Below, in pieces: positions 43,168-51,505 of a stretch of DNA of 64,000 bases; position 1 is the first letter of the stretch, and each line of letters opens with the position of its first letter. A program made the position numbers and the translations under genes. The notes under the pieces were generated by a model, which saw only the letters and a list, made by a program, of their open reading frames with translations, did no database searches and was not told where the DNA came from. Source of the DNA: UBA3871 sp041797745 (GTDB lineage: Bacteria > Bacillota > Clostridia > Peptostreptococcales > Anaerovoracaceae); contig JBHBZU010000047.1 of assembly GCA_041797745.1 (NCBI GenBank), positions 66,826-130,825 of the forward strand. Reading direction: 5' to 3'.

Positions 43168-44820
43168 ATGGCAAATACATATAGACGACTGGCTAATATT
43201 AAGACTCGTAAAGAAACCGGATTGGACTACGTGCTTGGCGCCATTAATATTCAGACACCTTACGGCAAAAAGCAGCTTCAGGAAATTGAACCTTTCTATC
43301 CGGGAGAAGAAAATCAGCTAAAAGCGGAACTTGATAAGACTTTACAGGTAAAAAGTTTTATTGAGAATCATGGAGTAGCTGCCGAAAAAATCTTGGAAAT
43401 TTTCATGTATATGAAAGACATTTCTTTCATTGTGGAAAGAAGTGCCAAAGATACGCTTTCGGTGGTAGAACTTTATGAAGTTAAGTTTATGCTGATTCAG
43501 ATGGAAAAACTTCAAAAAGCATTGATAACTCACAGCGATTTTTTCCCAAAAGAATTTAATTTGGAAGATATAGTTCCGCTTCTTGACATTTTAGATCCGG
43601 AAAAGAGCCGTATCAACACTTTCTATGTTTATGACAGCTTTTCCGAAAAGCTGGCAGCCTTACGCAAAGAAAAGCATGAACTTGAAGTTGCAGTACGGAA
43701 GCTTCAGCGTAAGACCAGAGATGAATTAAAAGACAAATACGATGTTATTCTTACACCAAAGTTTGAACTTTCCGTGGCGAAAGCTAATGCGAAAATGCTT
43801 GAAAAGTGTAATGGTATTGCCGAACTGGAAGAGTCTGCACAGGACTATATGAGCATAACCTTTACATTAAAACCCACACCAGAAGTATTTGAGCTGTTAA
43901 GGAAGATGGAAGACTTAAATGCTGAAATTGATGAAGAGGAAGAGCTAATCAGAAAGCATTTGTCAGAAGAAATTTCAAAATATGCGCAACAGATAAATAC
44001 AAACTGTCGCCGTATCGGGATATTGGACTTCCATATGGCAAAAGCATATTTTGCCATTGAACATAAATGTGTATTACCGGAGATTACGGAAGAACACATT
44101 GTGGACTTTGAAGAGGGAAGACATATCCAAGTAGAAGATATTCTGAAGTCGAAAGGCAAAGAATATTGCCCTGTAAGCGTAACTTTGAATCAGGGAGTTA
44201 CCTGCATTACAGGTGCTAACATGGGAGGAAAGACTATTTCTCTTAAGCTTGTAGGCATGGTGGCGATTTTGGCTCAATATGGCTTTTTCGTACCGTGTAA
44301 AAGAGCTAAAATCGGGCTTTCCAACTATATGCAGATGTTGATTGGTGACAGTCAGTCTGTGGAGAGAGGCTTGTCAAGCTTCGGTTCCGAAATGGAGGAG
44401 CTGAAAGAAATTTTGGATAACAGCAAGGATCGTTCCTTGATTTTGGTGGATGAGATTGCCAGCGGCACAAATCCATTGGAGGCTACGGCTTTAACCAGAG
44501 CCTTAGTTGATTATCTGAAGTCACAGCCATATATCGTTCTGCTTACTACTCATTTTGAGGCGGTAACCCTGGGGGATGTAATAAATTTGCAGGTAGTCGG
44601 TCTTGCGAATGCGGACTTTGATGTACTTCGCAGAGAAATTACTTATGCCAACAGGAAAGAACGAATAAATGTAATTTCCAAATATATGGATTACAGACTT
44701 TGCCGTATCGAAAAGGGCGGCAACGTACCAAAGGACGCGCTAAACATTGCTATGATGCTTGGTATAGGTCCTGAAATCATCGATAAGGCAAAACAATTTA
44801 TCGAAGATAACGCTAACTAA
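43168..44820 (+). CDS. kamC: KamC, MutS-like ATPase, reactivase of lysine 5,6-aminomutase
   Basis: This 550-residue protein is built like the core and ATPase domains of MutS without the mismatch-reading domain. A helical lever region (about 60-300) with coiled coil (EKHELEVAVRKLQRKTRDEL) leads to the ATPase: Walker A TGANMGGKTISLK (about 347-359), Walker B ILVDEIASGTNPLE (about 427-440), and the switch histidine in LLTTHFEAV. In the kam cluster this MutS relative is annotated as the reactivating ATPase of the B12 enzyme KamDE. Position between kamB and kamD supports that over a DNA-repair role. Confidence 0.88.
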   Translation: MANTYRRLANIKTRKETGLDYVLGAINIQTPYGKKQLQEIEPFYPGEENQLKAELDKTLQVKSFIENHGVAAEKILEIFMYMKDISFIVERSAKDTLSVVELYEVKFMLIQMEKLQKALITHSDFFPKEFNLEDIVPLLDILDPEKSRINTFYVYDSFSEKLAALRKEKHELEVAVRKLQRKTRDELKDKYDVILTPKFELSVAKANAKMLEKCNGIAELEESAQDYMSITFTLKPTPEVFELLRKMEDLNAEIDEEEELIRKHLSEEISKYAQQINTNCRRIGILDFHMAKAYFAIEHKCVLPEITEEHIVDFEEGRHIQVEDILKSKGKEYCPVSVTLNQGVTCITGANMGGKTISLKLVGMVAILAQYGFFVPCKRAKIGLSNYMQMLIGDSQSVERGLSSFGSEMEELKEILDNSKDRSLILVDEIASGTNPLEATALTRALVDYLKSQPYIVLLTTHFEAVTLGDVINLQVVGLANADFDVLRREITYANRKERINVISKYMDYRLCRIEKGGNVPKDALNIAMMLGIGPEIIDKAKQFIEDNAN

Positions 44821-44895
44821 CGATTAAATATATAAACGATTTATTTACTAATTCTTTTATTTATCAACATAAATTCAAATGGAGGAATTTTAAAG

Positions 44896-46452
44896 ATGAA
44901 AAGCAAACTGAATTTAGATGCTGCAAAAATTGCAAGTGCTCGCAGTAGTGCTGCGGGTATTGCAAGAGATATGCAGGATTTCATCGACAGACACACCACA
45001 GTTTCTACAGAAAGAACTATTCTGAGACTTTTAGGTGTTGACGGTGTCGATGAAGTAGAAACACCACTTCCTAACGTTGTCGTTGATCAGATTAAGGAAG
45101 CCGGCGGACTCCCACGCGGAGTTGCCTATTGGATGGGTAATGCAATGATTCAGACCGGTCTTGAGCCTCAGCAGATTGCTGAAAAAATGGCAACCGGCGA
45201 ATTGGATATCACAAAGCTTACAACTGCTTCTAAAGCAGAAGCAGAAGCGAAGATTATGCCTATCGTACACGCTGCGCTCAAGAGAATCAAGGCACAGACC
45301 GCAAAGAGAAATGAATATCTTGAAAAGCTTGGTGAAGGCCCACGCCCTTACCTTTATGTAATCGTAGCTACAGGTAACATCTACGAAGACGTTACTCAGG
45401 CTCAGAATGCTGCACGTCAGGGTGCAGACATTATCGCTGTAATCAGAACTACAGCACAGTCACTTCTTGACTACGTACCTTATGGACCTACAACTGAGGG
45501 TTTCGGTGGTACATATGCGACTCAGGAAAACTTCCGTATCATGAGAAAGGCTCTTGATGAAGTCGGCGAAGAAGTTGGCCGTTATATCAGACTTTGTAAC
45601 TACTCCTCCGGAATGTGTATGCCGGAAATTGCTGCAATGGGCGCGCTGGAAAGACTGGACGTAATGCTTAATGACGCGATTTACGGTATACTCTTCCGAG
45701 ATATCAATATGCAGAGAACTCTGGTTGACCAGTTCTTCTCAAGAGTAATCATCGGATACTGCGATATTATCTTTAACTCCGGTGAAGATAACTATCTTAC
45801 AACAGACGATGCTTATGAAGCGGCTCATACCGTACTGGCTTCTCAGTTCATTAACGAACAGTTCGCTGTTATCGCTAATGTAAAGGAAGAACAGATGGGT
45901 CTCGGTCACGCATTTGAAATGGATCCGGAAACAGAAAACGGTTTCTTATATGAATTGGCACAGGCTTGCATGGCAAGAGAAATCTTCCCTAAGGCACCTC
46001 TTAAGTACATGCCGCCTACAAAGTTCATGACAGGTAATATCTTCCGCGGACATATTCAGGACGCGCTCTTTAACCTGATTTCTATTTGGACACATCAGGG
46101 CTTGCAGCTCCTAGGTATGATGACGGAAGCTATTCACACTCCACATATGCACGATAGATACCTTTCTATTGAAAATGCTAAATATATCTTCAACAACTGT
46201 AAGAATATAGGAGATGATTTGGACTTTAAGGAAAACGGTATCATGCAGAAGAGAGCTCAGTTTGTTCTTGATGAAGCAGAAAAGCTCTTAAAGCAGATTA
46301 AGTCAGATGGACTCTTCTATACTATCGAAAACGGTAAGTTTGGTGGTGTAAAGAGAGCTAAGGATGCCGGAAAGGGTCTTGAGGGTGTTTGTGTTAAGGA
46401 CGAACAGTATTTCAACCCATTCATTCCACTTATGTTAGGAGGCGAAGAATAA
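44896..46452 (+). CDS. kamD: Lysine 5,6-aminomutase, alpha subunit
   Basis: KamD is the large, PLP- and B12-contacting TIM-barrel subunit that shifts the terminal amino group of L-beta-lysine or D-lysine. The 518-residue protein is full length. Typical segments include IARDMQDFIDRHTTVSTERTI near the N-terminus, VVDQIKEAGGLPRGVAYW, and EGFGGTYATQENFRIMRKALDE. GGAGGAATTTTAAAG precedes the ATG. Codon use is strongly biased, which fits a highly expressed catabolic enzyme. The stop overlaps the kamE start (TAATG). Confidence 0.96.
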   Translation: MKSKLNLDAAKIASARSSAAGIARDMQDFIDRHTTVSTERTILRLLGVDGVDEVETPLPNVVVDQIKEAGGLPRGVAYWMGNAMIQTGLEPQQIAEKMATGELDITKLTTASKAEAEAKIMPIVHAALKRIKAQTAKRNEYLEKLGEGPRPYLYVIVATGNIYEDVTQAQNAARQGADIIAVIRTTAQSLLDYVPYGPTTEGFGGTYATQENFRIMRKALDEVGEEVGRYIRLCNYSSGMCMPEIAAMGALERLDVMLNDAIYGILFRDINMQRTLVDQFFSRVIIGYCDIIFNSGEDNYLTTDDAYEAAHTVLASQFINEQFAVIANVKEEQMGLGHAFEMDPETENGFLYELAQACMAREIFPKAPLKYMPPTKFMTGNIFRGHIQDALFNLISIWTHQGLQLLGMMTEAIHTPHMHDRYLSIENAKYIFNNCKNIGDDLDFKENGIMQKRAQFVLDEAEKLLKQIKSDGLFYTIENGKFGGVKRAKDAGKGLEGVCVKDEQYFNPFIPLMLGGEE

Positions 46453-47246
46453 TGTCAGATTGTTGTGCAACAACTGCTTCTACAGCAGTAGATTTAACAA
46501 AAATTAAGCCTTATGGCGATACAATGAACGATGGACAGATGGAGCTTGCGTTCTCCTTACCTGTTCCTTATGGTGAAGAAGCGGAAGAAGCTGCTAAGCT
46601 GCTTCTGAAGCAAATGGGACTCAATGAGCCAAGTGTAACTTATTCCAAGGATATGGGTGGCGGCTTTACTTTCTTTGTATGTTACGGAAAGTGCCAGCAT
46701 ACAGTTGACTACACTAAAATCCACGTAACCAAGGTTGAGGGTGATGTTATGGATCGTGTAGCTTGTGGCGATTACATTGAACAGAACATTAAGAGACCTG
46801 TAGTTATCGTTGGCGCTTCCACAGGATCCGACGCTCATACCGTAGGTATTGACGCTATCATGAACATGAAAGGCTTCCACGGTCACTTCGGACTTGAGAG
46901 ATTTAAGAATGTTGAAGCCTACAACTATGGTTCACAGGTTCCTAATGAAGAACTGATTGCTCATGCTATTGAACATAATGCGGATGCTATTTTGGTTTCC
47001 CAGACTGTTACCCAGAAAGATATTCACATCATGAACTTAACCAACATGGTTGAACTCATGGAAGCGGAGGGAATCAGAGATAAGGTTCTCCTTATTTGCG
47101 GAGGTCCTCGTATTTCTCACGAACTTGCTCAGGAACTCGGTTATGATGCAGGTTTCGGACCGCATAAGTATGCGGAGCATGTGGCTTCCTTTATCATCAC
47201 TGAGATTGTAAAGAGAGGCTGGCTTGAAAAGAAGCCGTTAAAGTAA
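46452..47246 (+). CDS. kamE: Lysine 5,6-aminomutase, beta subunit
   Basis: KamE is the adenosylcobalamin-binding small subunit. The 264-residue protein has the B12 motif D-x-H-x2-G in GSDAHTVGIDAI, so His129 is the axial ligand. Lys140 lies 11 residues later, the same distance as between His133 and Lys144 (which binds PLP) in the Clostridium sticklandii enzyme. The N-terminal part (about 20-100) is the dimerisation domain. It is the last gene of the operon; a terminator follows. Confidence 0.96.
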   Translation: MSDCCATTASTAVDLTKIKPYGDTMNDGQMELAFSLPVPYGEEAEEAAKLLLKQMGLNEPSVTYSKDMGGGFTFFVCYGKCQHTVDYTKIHVTKVEGDVMDRVACGDYIEQNIKRPVVIVGASTGSDAHTVGIDAIMNMKGFHGHFGLERFKNVEAYNYGSQVPNEELIAHAIEHNADAILVSQTVTQKDIHIMNLTNMVELMEAEGIRDKVLLICGGPRISHELAQELGYDAGFGPHKYAEHVASFIITEIVKRGWLEKKPLK

Positions 47247-47260
47247 TTTAATTACAACTG

Positions 47261-47297
47261 ATAGGTGGGGGCTGGATTTAGTCTCCCCCTATTTTCT
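47261..47297 (+). terminator. Terminator of the kdd-kam operon
   Basis: ATAGG-T-GGGG (47261-47270) pairs with CTCC-C-CCTAT (47283-47292) around one mismatch and a G-T pair, followed by TTTCTTG. Confidence 0.7.
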
Positions 47298-47356
47298 TGA
47301 AAAAATAAAAAATTGCAAATAACTTGTGAATTTTTTGACGCAATTTCTTAAATGTA

Positions 47357-47383
47357 TTGAAAAAAGGGATTTGGTGGTATAAT
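47357..47383 (+). promoter_or_regulatory. Sigma-70 promoter of the CoA-transferase genes
   Basis: A consensus TATAAT (47378-47383) with TG one base upstream (extended -10) and TTGAAA (47357-47362) 15 bp away. No sigma-54 site or GAACC-N6-GGTTC repeat is seen here, so these genes seem to be outside the activator's reach. Confidence 0.65.
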
Positions 47384-47430
47384 ATAATTGTAAAGAGTCA
47401 CTAAAATAAACATGAAAGGAACAGTTTATT

Positions 47431-48156
47431 ATGATTAATAAGATTGTGACTGCTGATCAGGCAGTAGCAGGCGTAAAAGACGGAATGACTATCATGGTTG
47501 GTGGATTCCTGGCAACAGGTTCCCCTGAACTGATTATGGATGCGCTTGTGAGAAAAGGTGTAAAGCACTTAACAGTTATCGCTAACGACGGAGGTCTTGC
47601 AGAGGGTCAGCCGGATGGTGATTTTGCAGGTAAGACTCCACGTGGAGTTGGTAAGCTTCTGGAAAATCACATGGTAGATCATCTTATCGCTTCCCACATC
47701 GGTGTTAACCCAAGAATCAACGAGCAGATTGCCGAGGGAACATTAAAGTATACATTAGTTCCACAGGGTACTCTTGCTGAAAAGATTAGAGCAGCAGCAT
47801 ATGGTCTTGGTGGTGTTCTTACCCCAACAGGCGTAGGTACTATGATGGAAACTGAAGAAGATGAACTTGGTCGTAAGAAGCAGGTTCTTGAAATTGAGGG
47901 AACCAAGTATCTCCTTGAAATGCCGCTCCGTGCAGACTTCGCATTTATCAGAGCATCCAAGGCAGACAAGTTCGGTAACTATATGTGTGCTAAGGCAACT
48001 AAGAACTTCAACTACGTAATGGCAGGTGCAGCAGACCACACATTCATCGCGGCTGAAGAACTCTATGAAGTTGGAGAAAAGGATCCTGACACTTATGCAG
48101 TAGCAGGTGTTTTAGTAGACGGAATTGTGGAAGGAGAACCAAGATGGCAGATTTAA
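47431..48156 (+). CDS. atoD: Butyrate/acetate-acetoacetate CoA-transferase, subunit A
   Basis: This is the alpha subunit of a class I CoA-transferase. The 241-residue protein has the nucleotide-like loop TIMVGGFLATGSPELIMDAL, KGVKHLTVIANDGG, and LIASHIGVNPRINEQ. In lysine fermentation this enzyme moves CoA from butyryl-CoA to acetoacetate, releasing butyrate and acetoacetyl-CoA. AAAGGAAC precedes the ATG. It overlaps the subunit B gene by 13 bp. The position directly after kamE supports this substrate pair over general acetate use. Confidence 0.92.
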   Translation: MINKIVTADQAVAGVKDGMTIMVGGFLATGSPELIMDALVRKGVKHLTVIANDGGLAEGQPDGDFAGKTPRGVGKLLENHMVDHLIASHIGVNPRINEQIAEGTLKYTLVPQGTLAEKIRAAAYGLGGVLTPTGVGTMMETEEDELGRKKQVLEIEGTKYLLEMPLRADFAFIRASKADKFGNYMCAKATKNFNYVMAGAADHTFIAAEELYEVGEKDPDTYAVAGVLVDGIVEGEPRWQI

Positions 48157-48803
48157 AAGCAAGAATCGCAAAAAGATGCGCTAAGGAATTTAAGAGTGGA
48201 GACTTTGTAAACTTAGGTATCGGTCTTCCAACTATGGTAGCTAATTACGTTCCGGAAGATGTTATCGTAACTCTTCACTCCGAGAACGGCTTCGCAGGAC
48301 TTGATGCTATGGCAACTAAAGAAAATCTCGATGTTGACGTTATCAATTCCGGTGGACAGTATGTAACTGTTCTGCCTAGAGTAAAGTTCTTTGATACAGC
48401 AGACAGCTTCGGACTGGTTCGTGGCGGTCACGTTGCAGCTACAGTTCTTGGCGCTATGGAAGTTGCTGAAAACGGTGACTTAGCTAACTGGATTGTACCA
48501 GGCAAGAAAGTTGCAGGTATGGGCGGAGCTATGGACTTAGTATGTGGTGCTCGCGAAGTAATCATTACTATGCTTCATACTCAAAAGGGTGCACACAAAA
48601 TTCTTAAGGAATGTACACTTCCACTTACTGCACCTAAGTGCGTAAGCCTGATTATTACTGAAATGGGAGTTATCAGAGTTACTGATAAGGGTCTTGTTCT
48701 TGAAGAAAGATACGAAGATTACACAGTTGAGCAGATTAAGGAAGCAACCGGTGCTGAACTCATCATCGCTGCCGACCTTAAGGTAAATCCTGTAGAGGAA
48801 TAG
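48144..48803 (+). CDS. atoA: Butyrate/acetate-acetoacetate CoA-transferase, subunit B
   Basis: This is the beta subunit, which carries the catalytic glutamate in LHSENGFAG (Glu47); the CoA-thioester intermediate forms on this residue. The 219-residue protein also has NLGIGLPTMVANYV near the N-terminus and AGMGGAMDLVCGAREVI in the C-terminal half, both standard. AAGGAGAAC lies before the ATG inside the end of atoD. Product acetoacetyl-CoA would be split by the thiolase encoded at 5.3-6.5 kb. Confidence 0.93.
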   Translation: MADLKARIAKRCAKEFKSGDFVNLGIGLPTMVANYVPEDVIVTLHSENGFAGLDAMATKENLDVDVINSGGQYVTVLPRVKFFDTADSFGLVRGGHVAATVLGAMEVAENGDLANWIVPGKKVAGMGGAMDLVCGAREVIITMLHTQKGAHKILKECTLPLTAPKCVSLIITEMGVIRVTDKGLVLEERYEDYTVEQIKEATGAELIIAADLKVNPVEE

Positions 48804-48820
48804 TTTTTATAACCTGTTGC

Positions 48821-48863
48821 GGTTATAATGACCTCAAGTAAAATAGTGATTTCATCATATCTT
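48821..48863 (-). repeat. Dispersed 43-bp hairpin repeat, copy A
   Basis: Read on the minus strand it begins AAGATATGATGAAATCACTAT and ends TCATTATAACC. Copies B (52758-52800) and C (62533-62575) begin the same way and can fold alike. This copy has mismatches at two of the stem positions that co-vary between B and C. Confidence 0.65.
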
Positions 48864-48961
48864 CATCCGTAAATTATACAAGGGAGGATATGACATAGTC
48901 GTGGGCTTATTTTGCTTTCGGAAACTTCAGCAAAATTGCACATGGCTGAATTATACTAACC

Positions 48962-48995
48962 ACAGCTGTCCTTTTGGGCAGCTGTTCTGTTTTCC
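48962..48995 (+). terminator. Probable terminator downstream of atoA
   Basis: ACAGCTGTCC (48962-48971) pairs with GGGCAGCTGT (48976-48985) with one mismatch, loop TTTT, then TCTGTTTTCC. It is ~160 bp after atoA. Confidence 0.6.
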
Positions 48996-49033
48996 TAGGT
49001 GCATTTGTTCTGTTTTTCGTCAGTGTATTGTAA

Positions 49034-49062
49034 TTGACTAAAGTCATAAAAAACCATATAAT
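49034..49062 (+). promoter_or_regulatory. Promoter of the ABC importer operon
   Basis: TTGACT (49034-49039), a 17-bp spacer and TATAAT (49057-49062). The 75-nt leader shows no riboswitch that I recognise. Confidence 0.8.
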
Positions 49063-49137
49063 GTCTGTTGTAACATTTCGAGTTTTTATATTCTGATTAA
49101 AGTTATAAAAGGAAAACATATTAGGAGGCTATATATT

Positions 49138-50145
49138 ATGAAAAAAATAATTTCTTTATTACTTGCGGTTTTGATGATTTTTGCATTTGCTGCTTGTGGG
49201 AATGAGGATTTGGAAGAACAGAAACAGGCGGTACAGCCGGCAGATTTCAGCATAGGAGCTTTAAAGGGGCCAACAGCCATGGGACTGGCGGAGGTTATTG
49301 CTGCAAGTCAAGAGTTGGAAACCGCACATGTGGCAAAGGAAGCGTTGCACAACAACTATTCCTTTGAATTGGCGGGTTCACCGGACGAACTGGTGCCTGC
49401 GTTATTGAGAGGAGATTTGGATATTGCCTGTTTGCCGGCTAATTTGGCGGCTGTTCTCTATGCTAAATCAGAGGGAAAGATTAAGGTAATAGGAATAAAT
49501 ACTTTAGGAGTTATATACATTGTTGATACGGATGGTTCGGTAAAATCTATGGAGGACTTGAAAGGGAAAACTATTGTTGCTTCCGGGCAAGGCTCTACTC
49601 CTGAATTTGCATTGAAGTATCTTCTTAGCGAAAACGGCATTGATGTAGATAAGGATGTCGATATTCAGTGGCGGAGTGAGCACGCAGAGTGCGTTACAGA
49701 TTTAGTTACGGGAAAAGCAACTGTGGCGATGTTACCTCAACCCTTTGTAACAGTGGCTAAAACTAAGATTAGCAGTCTTAATACGGCGCTGGATTTAACT
49801 CAAGAATGGGAAAAACTTGATCAAGGTTCTTCTCTTATTACAGGTGTGGTAGTGGCAAGAACTGAGGTAATTGATACTTACAGCAAGCAGTTGGAGGGAT
49901 TTTTGGAAGACTATGCAGCTTCCGTGGATTTTGTTAACAGCCAGCCGGAAAAAGCTGGGGAGATTATTGGTGAATTGGGGATTGTGGACGCGGCTATCGC
50001 TGAAAAAGCAATACCTTATTGCAATATCGTTTGCATAACAGGCGACAAGGTTAAAGAAAGACTTGACGGATATTTGGAAGTCTTATTTACGGCAAACCCT
50101 GCTTCAACAGGAGGCAGTCTTCCGGATGATGAATTTTACTTATAG
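49138..50145 (+). CDS. ABC importer substrate-binding lipoprotein (NMT1/SsuA-like)
   Basis: The 335-residue protein begins with a lipoprotein signal (lipobox AFAAC, Cys20), so it is anchored outside the membrane. The body fits the NMT1/THI5/SsuA fold that binds nitrate, sulfonates or thiamine precursors: FSIGALKGPTAMGLAEVI, LDIACLPANLAAVLY and TIVASGQGSTPEFALKYLL. The ligand cannot be read from sequence. AGGAGG precedes the ATG. Permease and ATPase genes follow at once. Confidence 0.88.
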   Translation: MKKIISLLLAVLMIFAFAACGNEDLEEQKQAVQPADFSIGALKGPTAMGLAEVIAASQELETAHVAKEALHNNYSFELAGSPDELVPALLRGDLDIACLPANLAAVLYAKSEGKIKVIGINTLGVIYIVDTDGSVKSMEDLKGKTIVASGQGSTPEFALKYLLSENGIDVDKDVDIQWRSEHAECVTDLVTGKATVAMLPQPFVTVAKTKISSLNTALDLTQEWEKLDQGSSLITGVVVARTEVIDTYSKQLEGFLEDYAASVDFVNSQPEKAGEIIGELGIVDAAIAEKAIPYCNIVCITGDKVKERLDGYLEVLFTANPASTGGSLPDDEFYL

Positions 50146-50162
50146 TTAATAGACGATGAACG

Positions 50163-50927
50163 ATGAATATTAAAAAGAACACCTTAAAACTCAGCCCATA
50201 TGCCATCTTTTTTTGGGTGGTACTGTGGCAAATAGCAAGCATGGCATTATCTCAAGAGGTACTGCTACCCTCACCCTTAAAGGTTTTGGAGACTCTGTAT
50301 TCCTTAATACCTACCAAAGCCTTTTGGGTGTCGGTTATTAGTTCCTCTGTAAGATTTGGTGCAGGTTTTGTTGTAGCCGGAGTAGCGGGTGTTCTTTTTG
50401 CTACTCTAGCATATAGATTTAAAATAGTAGCTCTTATGATTGAGCCACTGGTTGTTACAATCAAATCTACACCGGTAGCTTCTTTTATCATACTTGCGCT
50501 GGTTTGGTTCAGCTCCAAGGGACTGTCAATTTTTATACCTGCAGTAATTATCTTTCCTCCATTTTATCTTAATATGAAAGCGGGGCTTGAGAATGCAGAT
50601 ATAAAACTTCTGGAGATGGCTCAGGTTTTCAGGGTGCCTTTTAACACTCAATTTAGAAGCATTTATGTTCCGGCTTGTTTGCCACATCTTAGGGCTGCGG
50701 CTTCTTTGGGGCTGGGACTTTGCTGGAAGAGCGGCATTGCCGCAGAAATAATCAGTTTACCAAAGGGAACAACAGGTTTCAGTCTTTATCAGGCAAAGGT
50801 GTATCTTGAGACACCTGCTATGTTTGCATGGACACTTGTAATAGTGCTGTGCTCCATAATGTTTGAAAAGTTTTTTATGTGGTTGTTTGATAAAACGGCA
50901 GAAAGGATGGTGGGCTATGAAGCTTGA
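50163..50927 (+). CDS. ABC importer permease (SsuC/ThiX-like)
   Basis: This 254-residue inner-membrane protein has six predicted helices. It carries the ATPase-contact EAA-like loop (KLLEMAQVFRVP, about residues 142-153) and the phrase LGLCWKSGIAAEIISLPKGTTG of the SsuC/TauC/ThiX group. It starts 17 bp after the binding-protein gene and overlaps the ATPase gene by 11 bp. Confidence 0.88.
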   Translation: MNIKKNTLKLSPYAIFFWVVLWQIASMALSQEVLLPSPLKVLETLYSLIPTKAFWVSVISSSVRFGAGFVVAGVAGVLFATLAYRFKIVALMIEPLVVTIKSTPVASFIILALVWFSSKGLSIFIPAVIIFPPFYLNMKAGLENADIKLLEMAQVFRVPFNTQFRSIYVPACLPHLRAAASLGLGLCWKSGIAAEIISLPKGTTGFSLYQAKVYLETPAMFAWTLVIVLCSIMFEKFFMWLFDKTAERMVGYEA

Positions 50928-51462
50928 AATAACTAATCTTAGTAAGGCTTATGGAAATCATCAAGTGCTTGACCACTTTAACCTCAGCTTAGAAGAGGGG
51001 ATTTTCAAGATGTCAAAGCCGTCAGGATGGGGTAAAACCACGCTTTTAAGAATCATTTTAGGTCTGGAAACGGCGGACGAGGGAGAAATTTTATTTACAG
51101 GTAAGAAAATTTCCGCTCTGTTTCAAGAAGACCGACTTTTAGAACAGTTAGATGCAGACGGCAATTTAAAGTTTGCTCTTGGGAAAGAGTATGACCGGCA
51201 GGAAGCAGCTAAATTATTGTCGAGGCTGGGGTTGGATTTGGAGGATTCCAAAAAAATCCGTGATTATTCCGGCGGAATGAAGAGGAGACTGGCTCTTGCC
51301 AGAGCTTTACTGGCGGAATATGATTTATTGCTTTTAGATGAACCTTTTGGGGCATTAGACCCTGAAAATGTGGATAAAGCCAGAGCGTTAATAAGAGAAA
51401 AGACGGAGGGTAAAATAGTAATATTAGTCTCCCATGAGATTGTGTCGGAAGCCGATTTGTAG
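50917..51462 (+). CDS. ABC importer ATPase, short form
   Basis: The frame is open from 50863, but GAAAGGATGG before the ATG at 50917 and the family N-terminus (MKLEITNLSKAYGNHQVL) fix the start, giving 181 residues. That is about 60 fewer than usual for this subfamily. Walker A is KPSGWGKTT (first Gly replaced by Lys), the Q-loop is LFQEDRLL, the signature is YSGGMKRR, Walker B is LLLLDEPFGALD, and the switch histidine is in VSHE. The C-terminal helices after the switch are missing. All catalytic parts are present, so it is probably functional. Confidence 0.85.
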   Translation: MKLEITNLSKAYGNHQVLDHFNLSLEEGIFKMSKPSGWGKTTLLRIILGLETADEGEILFTGKKISALFQEDRLLEQLDADGNLKFALGKEYDRQEAAKLLSRLGLDLEDSKKIRDYSGGMKRRLALARALLAEYDLLLLDEPFGALDPENVDKARALIREKTEGKIVILVSHEIVSEADL

Positions 51463-51505
51463 TATAATTAATAAACAATTATAAATTTATTGCGGAGTGT
51501 TATAA

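Noticed and set aside
43168..44820. DNA mismatch repair MutS2
   Set aside because: The protein is shorter than MutS2, lacks a Smr domain, and sits between kamB and kamD, so KamC is the better call.
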